A DNA stretch of 64,000 nt from Bacillus sp. Xin1 (GCF_013314535.1 NZ_JABUAE010000024.1:1-64000); one strand, 5' to 3'. Positions 16,973 to 25,373 are shown, numbered from the stretch's first letter. The notes: generated from the sequence alone by a model not told the origin. A program made the numbers and translations.

Positions 16973-17419
16973 TTAATCTTCGCTAATTACTCCATATCTC
17001 ATTTTATCTCCCATCCACGAACTGACATCTCTCCATTTTACATTTTTCGCAGAAATCCAGCTTACTTCATATGGCGGCACCTTGTTAGGTTGCCAACCGA
17101 TATCATCTGCCCAATAAAATAAATTGTTTTGTAATAGAAGAGATACACCGAAAATGATTGAATCATGATTTTCAGGTGGCGGAGTTAAATGAAATTGTGT
17201 GACACCTTCAAATAGTAATTCTATTGCGGAGGGATTCTCATATTGTCTTTGAAAAAGTACTCTTACGTTTGTACTAGATGATATCCTCATAGATAAATTC
17301 TCACCTACACAGCTATCTGTCCACATATATAATTCTTTCAAACAACTATCGTGGAAACCTCCAAATAAATGAAGGAGGTTATCAATATCTTCTTTTGTGT
17401 TGATTGTATTCCAACTCAT
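16973..17419 (-). CDS. Hypothetical protein
   Basis: 148 residues, cytoplasmic (no signal or membrane segment), tryptophan-rich near the C-terminus (NVKWRDVSSWMGDKMRYG). The N-terminal FGGFHDSCLKELYMW resembles proteins annotated as polymorphic-toxin immunity proteins, but I cannot assign a family and no toxin gene is adjacent. It is a lone gene, divergent from the HTH regulator. Confidence 0.6.
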   Translation of the reverse strand: MSWNTINTKEDIDNLLHLFGGFHDSCLKELYMWTDSCVGENLSMRISSSTNVRVLFQRQYENPSAIELLFEGVTQFHLTPPPENHDSIIFGVSLLLQNNLFYWADDIGWQPNKVPPYEVSWISAKNVKWRDVSSWMGDKMRYGVISED

Positions 17420-17545
17420 ATAGCACCTACTTTATACATATATTCACTCGGTTTTACTTCATTTCTATTGTACTAAAATTTTAAGTGATTGGATAAATTT
17501 AACTGATAAATTTGCTCATTAGAAGGTAATTTGTGTTATGAAAAA

Positions 17546-17584
17546 ATGTTAAAAATAATTTACAACATGTTAAAAATAAATTAC
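17546..17584 (+). promoter_or_regulatory. Tandem 18-bp operator repeat before the HTH gene
   Basis: ATGTTAAAAATAATTTAC (17546-17563) and ATGTTAAAAATAAATTAC (17567-17584) differ at one base and are phased exactly 21 bp, two helical turns. They sit 38 bp before the HTH gene and probably bind that regulator. Confidence 0.6.
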
Positions 17585-17621
17585 TGTAAAATATAGAAAA
17601 TAATGTAAAAATGGAGGTTCT

Positions 17622-17849
17622 ATGAATCAGAGAGGAACGTTACGAAATAATCTGATGGTATTTCGGGCAGAGAAACGTTGGTCACAAATGGAATTAGCAA
17701 ACCGAGTGGGTGTTAGTAGACAAACGATAGCTTCTATTGAAGCAAATCGATACAATCCGTCTCTTATTTTAGCTTTTGAAATCGCCCATGTTCTTGGCAA
17801 GGAATTTCATGAAGTCTTTCAATATACGATAGAGGGGGAAGTGGAATGA
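17622..17849 (+). CDS. XRE/Cro-CI family transcriptional regulator
   Basis: 75 residues forming a single helix-turn-helix domain: LRNNLMVFRAEKRWSQMELANRV, GVSRQTIASIEANRYNPSLI. This is the short YozG/YgzD-like type with no ligand domain. A GGAGG site precedes the ATG. Its stop overlaps the start of the next gene (ATGA), so the two are translationally coupled. The tandem operator just upstream suggests autoregulation. Its partner may modulate it at the membrane; this is inference. Confidence 0.85.
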   Translation: MNQRGTLRNNLMVFRAEKRWSQMELANRVGVSRQTIASIEANRYNPSLILAFEIAHVLGKEFHEVFQYTIEGEVE

Positions 17850-18130
17850 TCATTGTAATTGGCAGCATTGTATCAATTGTAGCGTTAATTGGAGTATTCT
17901 ATTCTACTCGTTTTGAAAAGAAAGAAGGAAATGATGAAAGAGGGGACCAAATTACTGGGAGTGCTGCAAAAATCTCGCTATTTGTTTTTTTATTGTCTTA
18001 CTTAATTATTTTTTTAATTGGTAACCTATATACATTGACAAGCGAACAATATAAATTAGCAAATGCATGTTTATTGGCCGGAGTGTTAAGTTCTTATGCA
18101 CTATCTATTTTAGTTTTAAGAAGATATTAA
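17846..18130 (+). CDS. Small membrane protein coupled to the HTH regulator
   Basis: 94 residues with three hydrophobic segments (about 1-20, 42-62 and 73-91) and a charged loop (RFEKKEGNDERGDQITG, residues 23-39). It overlaps the regulator gene by 4 bases. Such short HTH/membrane-protein pairs are common in Bacillus and mostly uncharacterised. No known family is recognised. Terminator at 18131-18159. Confidence 0.7.
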   Translation: MIIVIGSIVSIVALIGVFYSTRFEKKEGNDERGDQITGSAAKISLFVFLLSYLIIFLIGNLYTLTSEQYKLANACLLAGVLSSYALSILVLRRY

Positions 18131-18159
18131 AAACCTTAGAAGTAATTCTAAGGTTTTTT
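18131..18159 (+). terminator. Terminator
   Basis: AAACCTTAGAA and TTCTAAGGTTT, then a T run. Confidence 0.85.
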
Positions 18160-18227
18160 CTCTGCATACAATCCAAAAATAAATAAATACTAAATGATGA
18201 ATGACCAAAGAAAGGAAGGGAATTATT

Positions 18228-18413
18228 ATGCCAAATTTAACAGAGCTTGAGCTTGAAAATTTACGCCATCTTATTGGGGGACATGCGACAGTTGCGAACA
18301 AATTAGACCAGTATGCACAGCAGTGTACAGATCCTCAATTGAAGCAAATGCTGCAGCAAGATGCGCAAGCTGCAAGAAATACAAAACAGCAATTAATGTC
18401 CTTTTTAGGCTAG
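18228..18413 (+). CDS. Small CotF-like spore coat protein
   Basis: 61 residues, glutamine-rich and helical (LENLRHLIGGHATVANKLDQ, then DPQLKQMLQQDAQ). ATG 18228 is chosen because AAAGGAAGGG lies 8 bases upstream; a further upstream ATG lacks a site. It resembles the short companions of CotF-family proteins. The next gene starts 13 bases later, so the two form an operon, probably expressed in the mother cell late in sporulation (inference). Confidence 0.7.
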   Translation: MPNLTELELENLRHLIGGHATVANKLDQYAQQCTDPQLKQMLQQDAQAARNTKQQLMSFLG

Positions 18414-18426
18414 GAGGGTACCAATT

Positions 18427-18675
18427 ATGAATGAAAAAGATATGGTAAACGATTATTTATCAGAATTAAATGCTAGTTTGACTAGTTATGCGAATTATAT
18501 AGCAGAGTCAAATAACGAACAGTTACATCAAACACTGATTCACATTCGAAACCAGGATGAGATGAGACAACGTAATGTATATAAATATGCATTGCAAAAA
18601 GGGCATTATAAGCCAGCTGCTCCTGCAAATCCAGCGGTTATTCAGCAAACGAAAAGTCAATTAAGCGCACAGTAA
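18427..18675 (+). CDS. CotF-family spore coat protein
   Basis: 82 residues. The CotF-type pattern is visible: MNEKDMVNDYLSELNASLTS, then NYIAESNNEQLHQTL and a C-terminal KYALQKGHYKPAAPANP, in which the GHYKP/GYY turn is typical. It is part of a two-gene coat operon that ends at the terminator 18684-18725. In B. subtilis the corresponding region next to fad genes also holds a coat gene. Confidence 0.75.
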   Translation: MNEKDMVNDYLSELNASLTSYANYIAESNNEQLHQTLIHIRNQDEMRQRNVYKYALQKGHYKPAAPANPAVIQQTKSQLSAQ

Positions 18676-18683
18676 TGAATAAA

Positions 18684-18725
18684 AAAAGCGAGTGAATTAT
18701 CCTCTGATATTCATTCGCTTTTTTA
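18684..18725 (+). terminator. Terminator of the coat operon
   Basis: AAAAGCGAGTGAAT pairs with ATTCATTCGCTTTT. The T run merges with the TTTAT of the following bcr1 copy. Confidence 0.8.
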
Positions 18726-18882
18726 TTTATCCCGCATTAACGGGCAGTAATACTCCCACCTCAAAATTCGGCGGGAGCAAAGAAGTTAGGTGGGAGATAA
18801 ACTGCCCGTAACAGCCCGATTGGTTCAACTAATAATCAGTGGGGGATGAAGAAAACCCCCACTGATTAAAGTTTCACTTTAT
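18726..18882 (+). repeat. bcr1 repeat, complete copy
   Basis: 157 bases from TTTAT (18726-18730) to TTTAT (18878-18882), nearly identical to the copy at 41912. It lies directly after a terminator and before the ldh promoter region. Confidence 0.92.
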
Positions 18883-18974
18883 ATATATGTCAATAAAGAT
18901 GTATAAAATATTTTTCCAGTTGTAACAAATATGACGAAAACAGAGTAGCGTGTTTCACAAAATATACATAAACT

Positions 18975-18992
18975 TTGCTCAATATTTCACAA
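18975..18992. promoter_or_regulatory. Rex-like operator before ldh
   Basis: TTGCTCAATATTTCACAA matches the Rex palindrome TTGTGAAATATTTCACAA at 15 of 18 positions. Rex represses fermentative genes such as ldh when NAD+/NADH is high. A further TTTCACAA half site occurs just upstream. Confidence 0.55.
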
Positions 18993-19082
18993 ATAATCTA
19001 TGGTTTCTATAGTGAGAATCTCTATAATAAAAAGTGTAAAGAACAAACAAAAACATTACAGAAATACTTAGGAGAGATTCTG

Positions 19083-20033
19083 ATGAATAAAAACACAAGA
19101 AAAATCGCAATTATTGGTACTGGATTAGTTGGATCAAGCTGTGCGTATTCAATTGTGAATCAAGGCGTCTGCGAAGAGTTAGTATTAATTGATATAAATC
19201 ATGAACGTGCAGTTGGAGAAGCGATGGATTTATCACATTGCATTAACTTTACAAATACAAGAACAAAAGTATATGCAGGTACTTATGAAGACTGCAAAGA
19301 TATGGACATTGTGATTATTACAGCAGGCCCAGCCCCAAAACCAGGACAAAGTCGTTTGGATACTCTAGGAGCAAGCGCAAAGATTATGGAAAGTGTTGTA
19401 GCAGGTGTAATGGAAAGTGGATTTGATGGCATTTTCTTAATCGCATCAAACCCAGTTGATATTATTACTTATCAAGTTTGGAAATTGTCTGGATTATCAA
19501 GAAATCGTGTGCTTGGTACAGGAACATCTTTAGACTCTTCACGTTTAAGAACAATTTTATCTGAAATGCTTGAAGTGGACCCTCGTAGTATTGACGGTTA
19601 CTCATTAGGTGAGCATGGTGATTCCCAAATGGTTGCTTGGTCTCATGTTACAGTTGGTGGGAAACCAATCTTACAAATTTTAGATGAACAAAAAGAGCGT
19701 TTTGGCGAGATTAACTTAGATGAAATTGTAGAAAAAACTGCAAAAGCTGGTTGGGAAATTTATAAACGTAAAGGAACTACTTATTACGGCATTGGTAACT
19801 CACTAGCTTATATCGCACGCTCAATCTTTAATGATGATCACCGTGTAATTGCTGTTTCAGCCATTTTAGATGGTGAGTATGGTGAATATAATATTTGCAC
19901 AGGTGTACCAGCAATTATTACAAGAGATGGTGTGAAAGAAGTCGTTGAACTAAACTTAACAGAAGCTGAAGAAGGCCGATTTGCACAATCAAATGATATT
20001 TTACGTGACTATATGAAAATAATTGGCTACTAA
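19083..20033 (+). CDS. ldh: L-lactate dehydrogenase
   Basis: 316 residues. The N-terminal Rossmann fold has [10 protein letters not shown] (11-19). The active-site loop [15 protein letters not shown] contains the substrate-specificity Gln and Arg of lactate rather than malate dehydrogenase, and the catalytic histidine is in SLGEHGDSQ. It reduces pyruvate to L-lactate with NADH. ATG 19083 follows AGGAGAG; the longer open frame upstream lacks a site. The B. cereus group carries several ldh paralogues; this one is co-transcribed with a PTS EIIC gene. The Rex-like site upstream suggests redox control. Confidence 0.9.
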   Translation: MNKNTRKIAIIGTGLVGSSCAYSIVNQGVCEELVLIDINHERAVGEAMDLSHCINFTNTRTKVYAGTYEDCKDMDIVIITAGPAPKPGQSRLDTLGASAKIMESVVAGVMESGFDGIFLIASNPVDIITYQVWKLSGLSRNRVLGTGTSLDSSRLRTILSEMLEVDPRSIDGYSLGEHGDSQMVAWSHVTVGGKPILQILDEQKERFGEINLDEIVEKTAKAGWEIYKRKGTTYYGIGNSLAYIARSIFNDDHRVIAVSAILDGEYGEYNICTGVPAIITRDGVKEVVELNLTEAEEGRFAQSNDILRDYMKIIGY

Positions 20034-20053
20034 ACTAGGAGAAGGTGAAGCAG

Positions 20054-21067
20054 ATGAAGGAATATATAATGTCTCGTGTCTTTAAAGGTTCTGCCGGAAT
20101 TGCACAAGGTATTTTCGTATCCCTTGGAATTGGTTTACTTATCGAAAATATTGGAAGAATTGTTGATATTCCGATGTTAATTACAATTGGAGTTGTTGCG
20201 AAATCACTGATGGCACCAGCAATTGGAGCAGGGATTGCTTTTATGCTTGGAGCGAACGGCCTTGTCATTTTCTCAGCGATGGTTGCCGGGGCGATTGGAG
20301 CAGGATCCATTTCGATTACTGAAGCTGGTCTAATCATTAAAACTGGTGAACCAATCGGTGCATTATTAACAGCAACTTTAGCAGTTTATATCGGTAAACG
20401 ATTAAGCGGAAAAACAGCTTTAGATATGATGCTCGTTCCATTTGCAGCAATATTAGGTTCTGGTATAGTCGGCATTTGGTTATCTCAAAATATTAGTCCT
20501 GTTTTAAATACAGTTGGTGCATTTATTAAAGATAGTTCAGCTGGTAGTCCATTTATTGCTTCTATCGTACTTGCGGTTGTTTGGGGACTGTTACTAATCT
20601 CACCAGCGTCATCAGCAGCTTTAGCGATTGCACTTAGCCTAGACGGCGTTGCAGGCGGTGCAGCACTTGCAGGATGCGTCGCTCAATTTATTGGATTCTC
20701 TGTTATCTCAGCAAAAGAAAACAATTTAGGTGGTATTTTAGCACAGGCACTTTGTACTCCGAAAGTCCAATTGCCGAACATTACTAAAAATCCAATGATT
20801 CTCGTCCCAACTGTCGTCGCCAGTGCCATTGTGGGCCCTGTATCTGCATTGATTTTCCAGCTAGAAGCAGGTAAAGAAATTGCAGGTCTTGGATTAAGTT
20901 CTCTGATTGCACCAATTAATTTAATTTCTAGCCAAGGGTTCGGTGTTGTACCGGCGATGGTTATCACTTATATCGTAATCCCAGTAGCTGTTTCTTATAT
21001 AATATATATCGCATTAAAAAAAGCGGGTCGAATTCATTCTGGCGATATGACTGTGCCACAATCTTAA
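20054..21067 (+). CDS. PTS EIIC-type membrane protein (PF13303-like)
   Basis: 337 residues with about nine membrane helices and repeated small-residue stretches (GVVAKSLMAPAIGAGIAFML, GAIGAGSISITEAGLI). I recognise it as the compact stand-alone PTS_EIIC_2 type, which lacks EIIA and EIIB domains. Substrate is unknown. It starts about 20 bases after ldh, so the two form an operon, linking possible transport with lactate formation. ATG 20054 is preferred to GTG 20045; both have AGGAGAAGG upstream. Confidence 0.75.
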   Translation: MKEYIMSRVFKGSAGIAQGIFVSLGIGLLIENIGRIVDIPMLITIGVVAKSLMAPAIGAGIAFMLGANGLVIFSAMVAGAIGAGSISITEAGLIIKTGEPIGALLTATLAVYIGKRLSGKTALDMMLVPFAAILGSGIVGIWLSQNISPVLNTVGAFIKDSSAGSPFIASIVLAVVWGLLLISPASSAALAIALSLDGVAGGAALAGCVAQFIGFSVISAKENNLGGILAQALCTPKVQLPNITKNPMILVPTVVASAIVGPVSALIFQLEAGKEIAGLGLSSLIAPINLISSQGFGVVPAMVITYIVIPVAVSYIIYIALKKAGRIHSGDMTVPQS

Positions 21068-21112
21068 TCGTCAAACAATGTATTGCACTTAAAAATCTCC
21101 TTTACAATAGAT

Positions 21113-21147
21113 AAAAGCAGACTGAAGAAGCCACAGTCTGCTTTTTT
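21113..21147. terminator. Terminator between convergent genes
   Basis: AAAAGCAGACTG pairs with CAGTCTGCTTTT, then T's. It serves the ldh operon and possibly the PAP2 gene. Confidence 0.85.
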
Positions 21148-21149
21148 GT

Positions 21150-21797
21150 TTACATTTTATGATTTTGTTTTACCGGTACTGTCACCGTCTCTTTTACTAA
21201 TACTAGCTGAATATCAAAATATAGTATGCTTGCTAGCGTCATTCCAGAAACGGCATCTACGAATGCATGCTGTTTCGTAAATAGCGTTGATAAAATGATG
21301 AGTGTACCAAAGAAAGTAAGAATATAATATTCAAAAACATGTTGTTCTCGTCGTTTAAAGGCAGCTAACATAATGACAAATGTTGTAAGCACATGAATGC
21401 TAGGGAAACAGTTTACGGGTTGATCAATGCTATAAATATAGCGAACTAGTTCGGAAAATACGTCTGTTCCAACGATGGTTGGACGCGGTACAGTCGTTTG
21501 CCAAAAGTAATAAATAGAAAAACAAGCAAGCTTTCCAAGAATTACACTACTTAAAGTGACATAATATTGCTTTCGATCAGCAAAGCAGTAATAAATAAGT
21601 GCACCGTATAAGTATGGAAACCACAGCAAATAAGGAATAATAAATACTTTTACAAACGGAATCCAATCATCTACTACAGTTGTAACGTTTACAGCGTGAA
21701 CAGTAGATTTATTTAATACATCGTACAGGGGACTTACGAGTACGAGTAGAAGTATATAACTTAATGGAACAAAAGATGAAAATTTATATTTTTTCAT
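21150..21797 (-). CDS. PAP2-family phosphatase, membrane-bound
   Basis: 215 residues with six predicted membrane helices. The three PAP2 signatures are recognisable: TTVPRPT, CFPSIHV, and STLFTKQHAFVDAVSG with the catalytic His and Asp. The middle motif has PSIH in place of PSGH and the third lacks the usual SR, the variant seen in the inositol-phosphotransferase-like branch. Likely acts on a lipid phosphate or undecaprenyl pyrophosphate at the outer membrane face; the substrate is unknown. Confidence 0.8.
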   Translation of the reverse strand: MKKYKFSSFVPLSYILLLVLVSPLYDVLNKSTVHAVNVTTVVDDWIPFVKVFIIPYLLWFPYLYGALIYYCFADRKQYYVTLSSVILGKLACFSIYYFWQTTVPRPTIVGTDVFSELVRYIYSIDQPVNCFPSIHVLTTFVIMLAAFKRREQHVFEYYILTFFGTLIILSTLFTKQHAFVDAVSGMTLASILYFDIQLVLVKETVTVPVKQNHKM

Positions 21798-21939
21798 GAG
21801 TATCTCCTAGTATTTAGTAATGTAAGTAAACCCAGTTGATTATAATATAGAAACTCTAAATGAGCTATCGATTTTACTTACATTTTCTTGAATTTACCTT
21901 ACATTTTTGTCAATTGACTTAATAAGGGGAGGGTGCTAA

Positions 21940-22467
21940 ATGAAGCGTTTCTTTTATTTTTTCGTTTTTATATTGTTATGTCTAGTGGGTGCTGGATGTG
22001 CAAAGGATAAAGAAGGAGAGAAATTAGAATATAACGGGAGAGCACTCGTAATTGGAGTTGTTGGTGAAAATCCGAAAGATACGTTTAGAAATATAAAGTT
22101 TGAAAACATAAAATTAAACGAAATGAAAAAGAAATCCGGAGAAGTAGATGGTTTTCTTATAATGAAAGAGTACTTTCAAGAAGCGTCGAAAGAGCAATAT
22201 AAAGACTTGTTTTTATCGTTAAAGAAACCAGTGTTTTTTATTGGCTTACAAGATAAATCGTATTCGATTTTTCTTAAAAAGAATATGGAGTATAATAACG
22301 CCCCGAAAGATGCGAATGCTATGTACACGCAAGGTTTCGCAAATATTGGAAGTGGCGAAGGGCAACAATGGGGAATTGGTTTAACGAACGGTGGTAATGC
22401 AGACGAAAGTATTCATAATATGTATATCGTAGTATTTCAAACAATTGCAGATTATTTGAATAGATAA
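21940..22467 (+). CDS. Lipoprotein, unknown
   Basis: 175 residues with a clear lipoprotein signal (FFYFFVFILLCLVGAGC, Cys 20). The mature part has no domain I know; it contains an alternating alpha/beta pattern (ALVIGVVGENPKD, PVFFIGLQDKSYS) and ends in VFQTIADYLNR. GGGGAGGG before the ATG is a strong ribosome site. A weak hairpin (GAGCCTCTGTAGAGGGCTTC) with a T run follows. Probably surface-exposed; role unknown. Confidence 0.72.
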   Translation: MKRFFYFFVFILLCLVGAGCAKDKEGEKLEYNGRALVIGVVGENPKDTFRNIKFENIKLNEMKKKSGEVDGFLIMKEYFQEASKEQYKDLFLSLKKPVFFIGLQDKSYSIFLKKNMEYNNAPKDANAMYTQGFANIGSGEGQQWGIGLTNGGNADESIHNMYIVVFQTIADYLNR

Positions 22468-22510
22468 TGAGGAGCCTCTGTAGAGGGCTTCTTATTTTTT
22501 CTTTTTAAAT

Positions 22511-22588
22511 AAACGTTTGTTTAAGACGTATGTTCGCTTTTGGAGTAGTTAATCTACTAATCAAACGTTTGTTTAACATATATGTTCG
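22511..22588 (+). promoter_or_regulatory. Paired 26-bp direct repeat with AAACGTTTG cores
   Basis: Two copies, 22511-22536 and 22563-22588, match at 23 of 26 bases and are spaced 52 bp. Each begins AAACGTTTGTTTAA and ends TATGTTCG. CAAACGTTTG in the second copy is palindromic, as for TetR-type operators. Between them lies GTAGTTAATCTAC, a small dyad. The rest of 22468-22774 holds only the promoter region of the next gene. Confidence 0.5.
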
Positions 22589-22774
22589 ATTTTTAAATGA
22601 AAACGAAATGAGAGGAAAAAAATTTTATATATAGAAATGGCGGAAAATAGGGAAAATTTGCAGGACAAACGAAAATTGTGACGAAATAAGTCAAAGTTTA
22701 GAAAAGAATCGTTTGAAATAATAAAACGTTTTCTATATGATAAAGATAAAGGTTAGCAAAAAGTAGGTGAATTT

Positions 22775-23140
22775 ATGACAGTAACATTTTATTCATATCC
22801 AAAGTGTGGCACATGTCAAAAAGCGAAAAAATGGTTTGAGGCAAACGATGTAGCATATGAAATGGTTCATATTGTTGAAAATCCACCGTCAAAAGAAGAT
22901 TTGCGTAATTTACATGCGAAAAGTGAATTGCCATTAAAAAAATTCTTTAATACAAGTGGAATGCGTTACCGTGAACTTGGCTTAAAAGATAAGTTAAAGG
23001 AAGCAAGTGAGGACGAAATGTTCGAGCTTTTAGCATCTGATGGCATGTTGATTAAACGTCCAATCGTAACAGATGGCACGAATGTAACACTTGGTTTTAA
23101 CGAAGAGCAGTTTGAAAGTGTGTGGAAAAAGTACCAATAA
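22775..23140 (+). CDS. ArsC/Spx-family protein, YusI-like
   Basis: 121 residues, thioredoxin-like fold. The redox motif CGTC is at residues 11-14 ([14 protein letters not shown]) and the ArsC-family signature RPIVTDG is near residue 95. It keeps the order of B. subtilis yusI-gcvH. Members are arsenate-reductase-like or Spx-like regulators; because there is no arsenic locus here, a redox or regulatory role is as likely. AGGTGA precedes the ATG. Confidence 0.82.
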   Translation: MTVTFYSYPKCGTCQKAKKWFEANDVAYEMVHIVENPPSKEDLRNLHAKSELPLKKFFNTSGMRYRELGLKDKLKEASEDEMFELLASDGMLIKRPIVTDGTNVTLGFNEEQFESVWKKYQ

Positions 23141-23181
23141 GGTATTTTTACATAATTAATACATTCACTGGAGGTACAGTC

Positions 23182-23565
23182 ATGAGCATTCCAAATCATT
23201 TACGTTACTCTGAAGAACACGAATGGGTAAAAGCTGAAGGCAACCAAGTTGTTATCGGTATTACTCATTTTGCACAAAGCGAGTTAGGCGATATCGTATT
23301 CGTTGAACTTCCTGAAGTAGGTGCAACACTTGAAGCTGACGAGCCATTCGGAAGCGTAGAATCTGTTAAAACAGTTTCTGAATTATACGCACCTGTAAGT
23401 GGTAAAGTTGTAGCAGTAAACGAAGAATTAAGTGACCAACCAGAGCTTGTTAACGAATCTCCGTACGAAGGTGCATGGATGGTTAAAATTGAACTTTCTG
23501 ATGAAAGCCAATTAGAAAAGTTATTATCTGCAGAAAAATATGCAGAAATGACAAACCAAGACTAA
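23182..23565 (+). CDS. gcvH: Glycine cleavage system H protein
   Basis: 127 residues. The lipoyl lysine is Lys 63 in [15 protein letters not shown]. Strand motifs are [14 protein letters not shown][19 protein letters not shown] and [14 protein letters not shown]. It shuttles the methylamine group in glycine cleavage and in Firmicutes also serves as the entry point for lipoyl assembly. GGAGG lies before ATG 23182. The glycine decarboxylase genes are not in the window, but lipA is at 48583. Confidence 0.95.
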   Translation: MSIPNHLRYSEEHEWVKAEGNQVVIGITHFAQSELGDIVFVELPEVGATLEADEPFGSVESVKTVSELYAPVSGKVVAVNEELSDQPELVNESPYEGAWMVKIELSDESQLEKLLSAEKYAEMTNQD

Positions 23566-23575
23566 TTCTAGTCAA

Positions 23576-23608
23576 CAAAAAGGATAGCCTGTGTGCTGTC
23601 CTTTTTGT
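23576..23608 (+). terminator. Terminator of gcvH
   Basis: AAAAAGGATAGC pairs with GCTGTCCTTTTT. Confidence 0.85.
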
Positions 23609-23727
23609 TTTGTATTGTGGAACGAAAGAGCGCCTCTACGTCAGAAGCTCCATCCCCCTCACATTCTGAACGAGCCGCCTCTGCTTTTCTTTGCAAAAAT
23701 AAACAGGAAACAACATGAAAATATCGA

Positions 23728-23766
23728 ATATACTATATACTAAAGTAAGGTTGTTTTATAGTATAT
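23728..23766. promoter_or_regulatory. ATATACTATA inverted repeat upstream of the Toprim gene
   Basis: ATATACTATA (23728-23737) and TATAGTATAT (23757-23766) are perfect arms 19 bp apart, 19 bp before the ATG. It could be an operator or an mRNA hairpin. Confidence 0.4.
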
Positions 23767-23785
23767 GGTGATCGGGTGATGACAT

Positions 23786-24130
23786 ATGGTCTATGTAGAG
23801 AAAGTCATTATTGTCGAAGGAAAATCAGATAGAAGAAAGATTGAATCTATTATTCGTGAACCAGTGGAAATTGTTTGTACAAATGGTACAATTGGTTTGT
23901 CGAAAATGGATGAGCTCATTGATCAGTTTTTTGATAAAGAAGTATATGTGCTAGTGGATGCTGATGCTGCAGGTGAAAAACTTAGAAAACAATTTCGAAA
24001 AGAATTCCCGCAGGCCGAGCATATTTACATCGATCGTTCGTACCGTGAAGTGGCGACTGCTCCTTCTAATCATTTAGCGAACGTATTATGGGGAGCTGAC
24101 ATTGACGTTTATACAGAATATTTACGGTAA
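23786..24130 (+). CDS. Toprim-domain protein, YusF-like
   Basis: 114 residues, a stand-alone Toprim fold: catalytic Glu in IIVEGKSD (Glu 11) and the DxD in VLVDADAAGEKLR (Asp 58, Asp 60). The IYIDRSYREVATAP segment resembles RNase M5. Similar free-standing Toprim proteins are annotated as small primase-like proteins. It is followed by the thioredoxin-like gene after 3 bases, so they are co-transcribed. Confidence 0.82.
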   Translation: MVYVEKVIIVEGKSDRRKIESIIREPVEIVCTNGTIGLSKMDELIDQFFDKEVYVLVDADAAGEKLRKQFRKEFPQAEHIYIDRSYREVATAPSNHLANVLWGADIDVYTEYLR

Positions 24131-24133
24131 GGA

Positions 24134-24442
24134 ATGATAGAAGTGATTGACTGGACAAGTGCTGAAGCTACAGCTCTAATAGCAGACCAAGAAAAAACAG
24201 TGTTATATGTATATACACCGATGTGTGGAACATGTCAATTAGCAAAGAAGATGTTAACAGTGGTAGAAGCGACTATATCTGAGTTGGAAATAGGAATGCT
24301 GGATTTAAACTATGCGCCACATTTAGCGCGAGAGTATGAGATAGAAAGTGTACCTTGTTTACTCATATTTGAGCGTGGAACACTTGTGAAGAAAATATAT
24401 GCATTTCATTCGGTGGAATATTTATATATAGAATTACAGTAG
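24134..24442 (+). CDS. Thioredoxin-like protein, YusE-like
   Basis: 102 residues with a thioredoxin fold and the active site CGTC (Cys 31, Cys 34) in VYTPMCGTCQLAKKM; the cis-proline region is VPCLLIF. CGTC rather than CGPC suggests a specialised redox partner. Position after the Toprim gene matches B. subtilis yusF-yusE. AAGGA at 24128-24132 overlaps the stop of the preceding gene and is very close to the ATG. Confidence 0.82.
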   Translation: MIEVIDWTSAEATALIADQEKTVLYVYTPMCGTCQLAKKMLTVVEATISELEIGMLDLNYAPHLAREYEIESVPCLLIFERGTLVKKIYAFHSVEYLYIELQ

Positions 24443-24486
24443 GCGGCAAAGTTTTTGCCGCCTCGACATATTTCTTGGGAAATATG
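24441..24486 (+). other. Two consecutive hairpins without T runs
   Basis: AGGCGGCAAA/TTTGCCGCCT (24441-24463) is followed at once by CATATTTC/GAAATATG (about 24467-24486). Neither is followed by a T tract. They lie in the intercistronic gap before the next gene. Confidence 0.45.
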
Positions 24487-24534
24487 CCTGAACGATAGAA
24501 GGGATACGTTATTTGTCGAGAGAAAGTAACAGGA

Positions 24535-24939
24535 TTGCTGTTTGAGAAGATGGAATGGTATTTAGTAGAAAGTGAGATGAAGGATGTGACTAGAATGGGA
24601 TTATATTCGTTGCTTCAATCATTTGTTACGTATGCTAATAGCCAATATCATCTAGAACCGCTTCTTCGGCAAGGAGAAAAAACGATTAATTTTCGTTTTG
24701 GAGATGAGTATTGCTCACTTCAAATTTCAAGAGAGTATATACAGCTTTTGAAAGAGACACGGGGAACGGAGCAACTTATTTGTTTTCAGGAAGAAGATTT
24801 AAGACGATTAGTTACTGGAAAGGTTCGGTTGCAAACACTATTGCACAGCGGACGTGTGCAATATAACGGAACGTATCGTACGATGTTATTATTAGAATCC
24901 GTATTTCATATATGTAAGCCAATGCCAGTAGGCGCTTAA
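24535..24939 (+). CDS. Conserved protein, unknown (yusD position)
   Basis: Up to 134 residues, soluble. The sequence (ESEMKDVTRMGLYSLLQSFV, EKTINFRFGDEYCSLQISREY, LVTGKVRLQTLLHSGRVQYNGTYRTMLLLE) suggests an alpha/beta fold somewhat like sterol-carrier-type domains, but this is weak. By position it corresponds to B. subtilis yusD, between yusE and metN. The start is unclear: TTG 24535 has GAGAGAAAG 9 bases upstream, while ATG 24550 has a poor site. Confidence 0.6.
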   Translation: MLFEKMEWYLVESEMKDVTRMGLYSLLQSFVTYANSQYHLEPLLRQGEKTINFRFGDEYCSLQISREYIQLLKETRGTEQLICFQEEDLRRLVTGKVRLQTLLHSGRVQYNGTYRTMLLLESVFHICKPMPVGA

Positions 24940-24972
24940 TAGTCTGAAGTTTCGTTTTTTGAGAATTTTTTG

Positions 24973-25001
24973 TTGACATAGTGGATGTATGTTGATACAA
25001 T
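24973..25001 (+). promoter_or_regulatory. SigA promoter of the met operon
   Basis: TTGACA (24973-24978) and TACAAT (24996-25001) with a 17-bp spacer, upstream of the SAM riboswitch. This is the best consensus promoter in the window. Confidence 0.85.
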
Positions 25002-25062
25002 TCAATTCATAAAATATAGACAATTTCATAAATTTTAAATCAGACGAAAATTAAATCTGATT

Positions 25063-25239
25063 TCTCTTATCAAGAGAGGTGGAGGGACTGAGCCCTATGA
25101 AGCCCGGCAACCGTCAATTTTTATATTGAAATGGTGCCAATTCCTGCAAAGCAAATGCTTTGAGAGATGAGAGGAAGGGATCATGTTGATATACGCATAT
25201 AAACCTTTCTGCTCATTCTAAAAGCAGAAAGGTTTTTTT
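25063..25239 (+). ncRNA. SAM-I riboswitch (S-box leader)
   Basis: The S-box core is complete: CTCTTATCAAGAGAGGTGGA, GGGACTGAGCCCTATGAAGC, CCGGCAACC, GGTGCCAATTCCTGC and GATGAGAG closing helix P1. A terminator (AAACCTTTCTGCT/AGCAGAAAGGTTT, then T's) at 25201-25239 is the expression platform. With SAM bound, transcription stops before metN; at low SAM the methionine importer is made. Confidence 0.97.
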
Positions 25240-25373
25240 GTTGTTTGAATGAGGAGGACATTCGAATAATAAGAGGAGCGATAGCGATAGATTTCTTGCA
25301 TGAAAAATAAAAAATTGTGGAGTAAATCTAAACGAGCTGCTTGCGCTTTTTAATTCAAAAAGGGGTGAACATC

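Noticed and set aside
16973-17419. Immunity protein of a toxin system
   Set aside because: The FHDSC motif is suggestive only; no toxin or secretion gene is adjacent.
23610-23700. GC-richer stretch after gcvH as a possible repeat or RNA
   Set aside because: No second copy in the window and no convincing stem was found.
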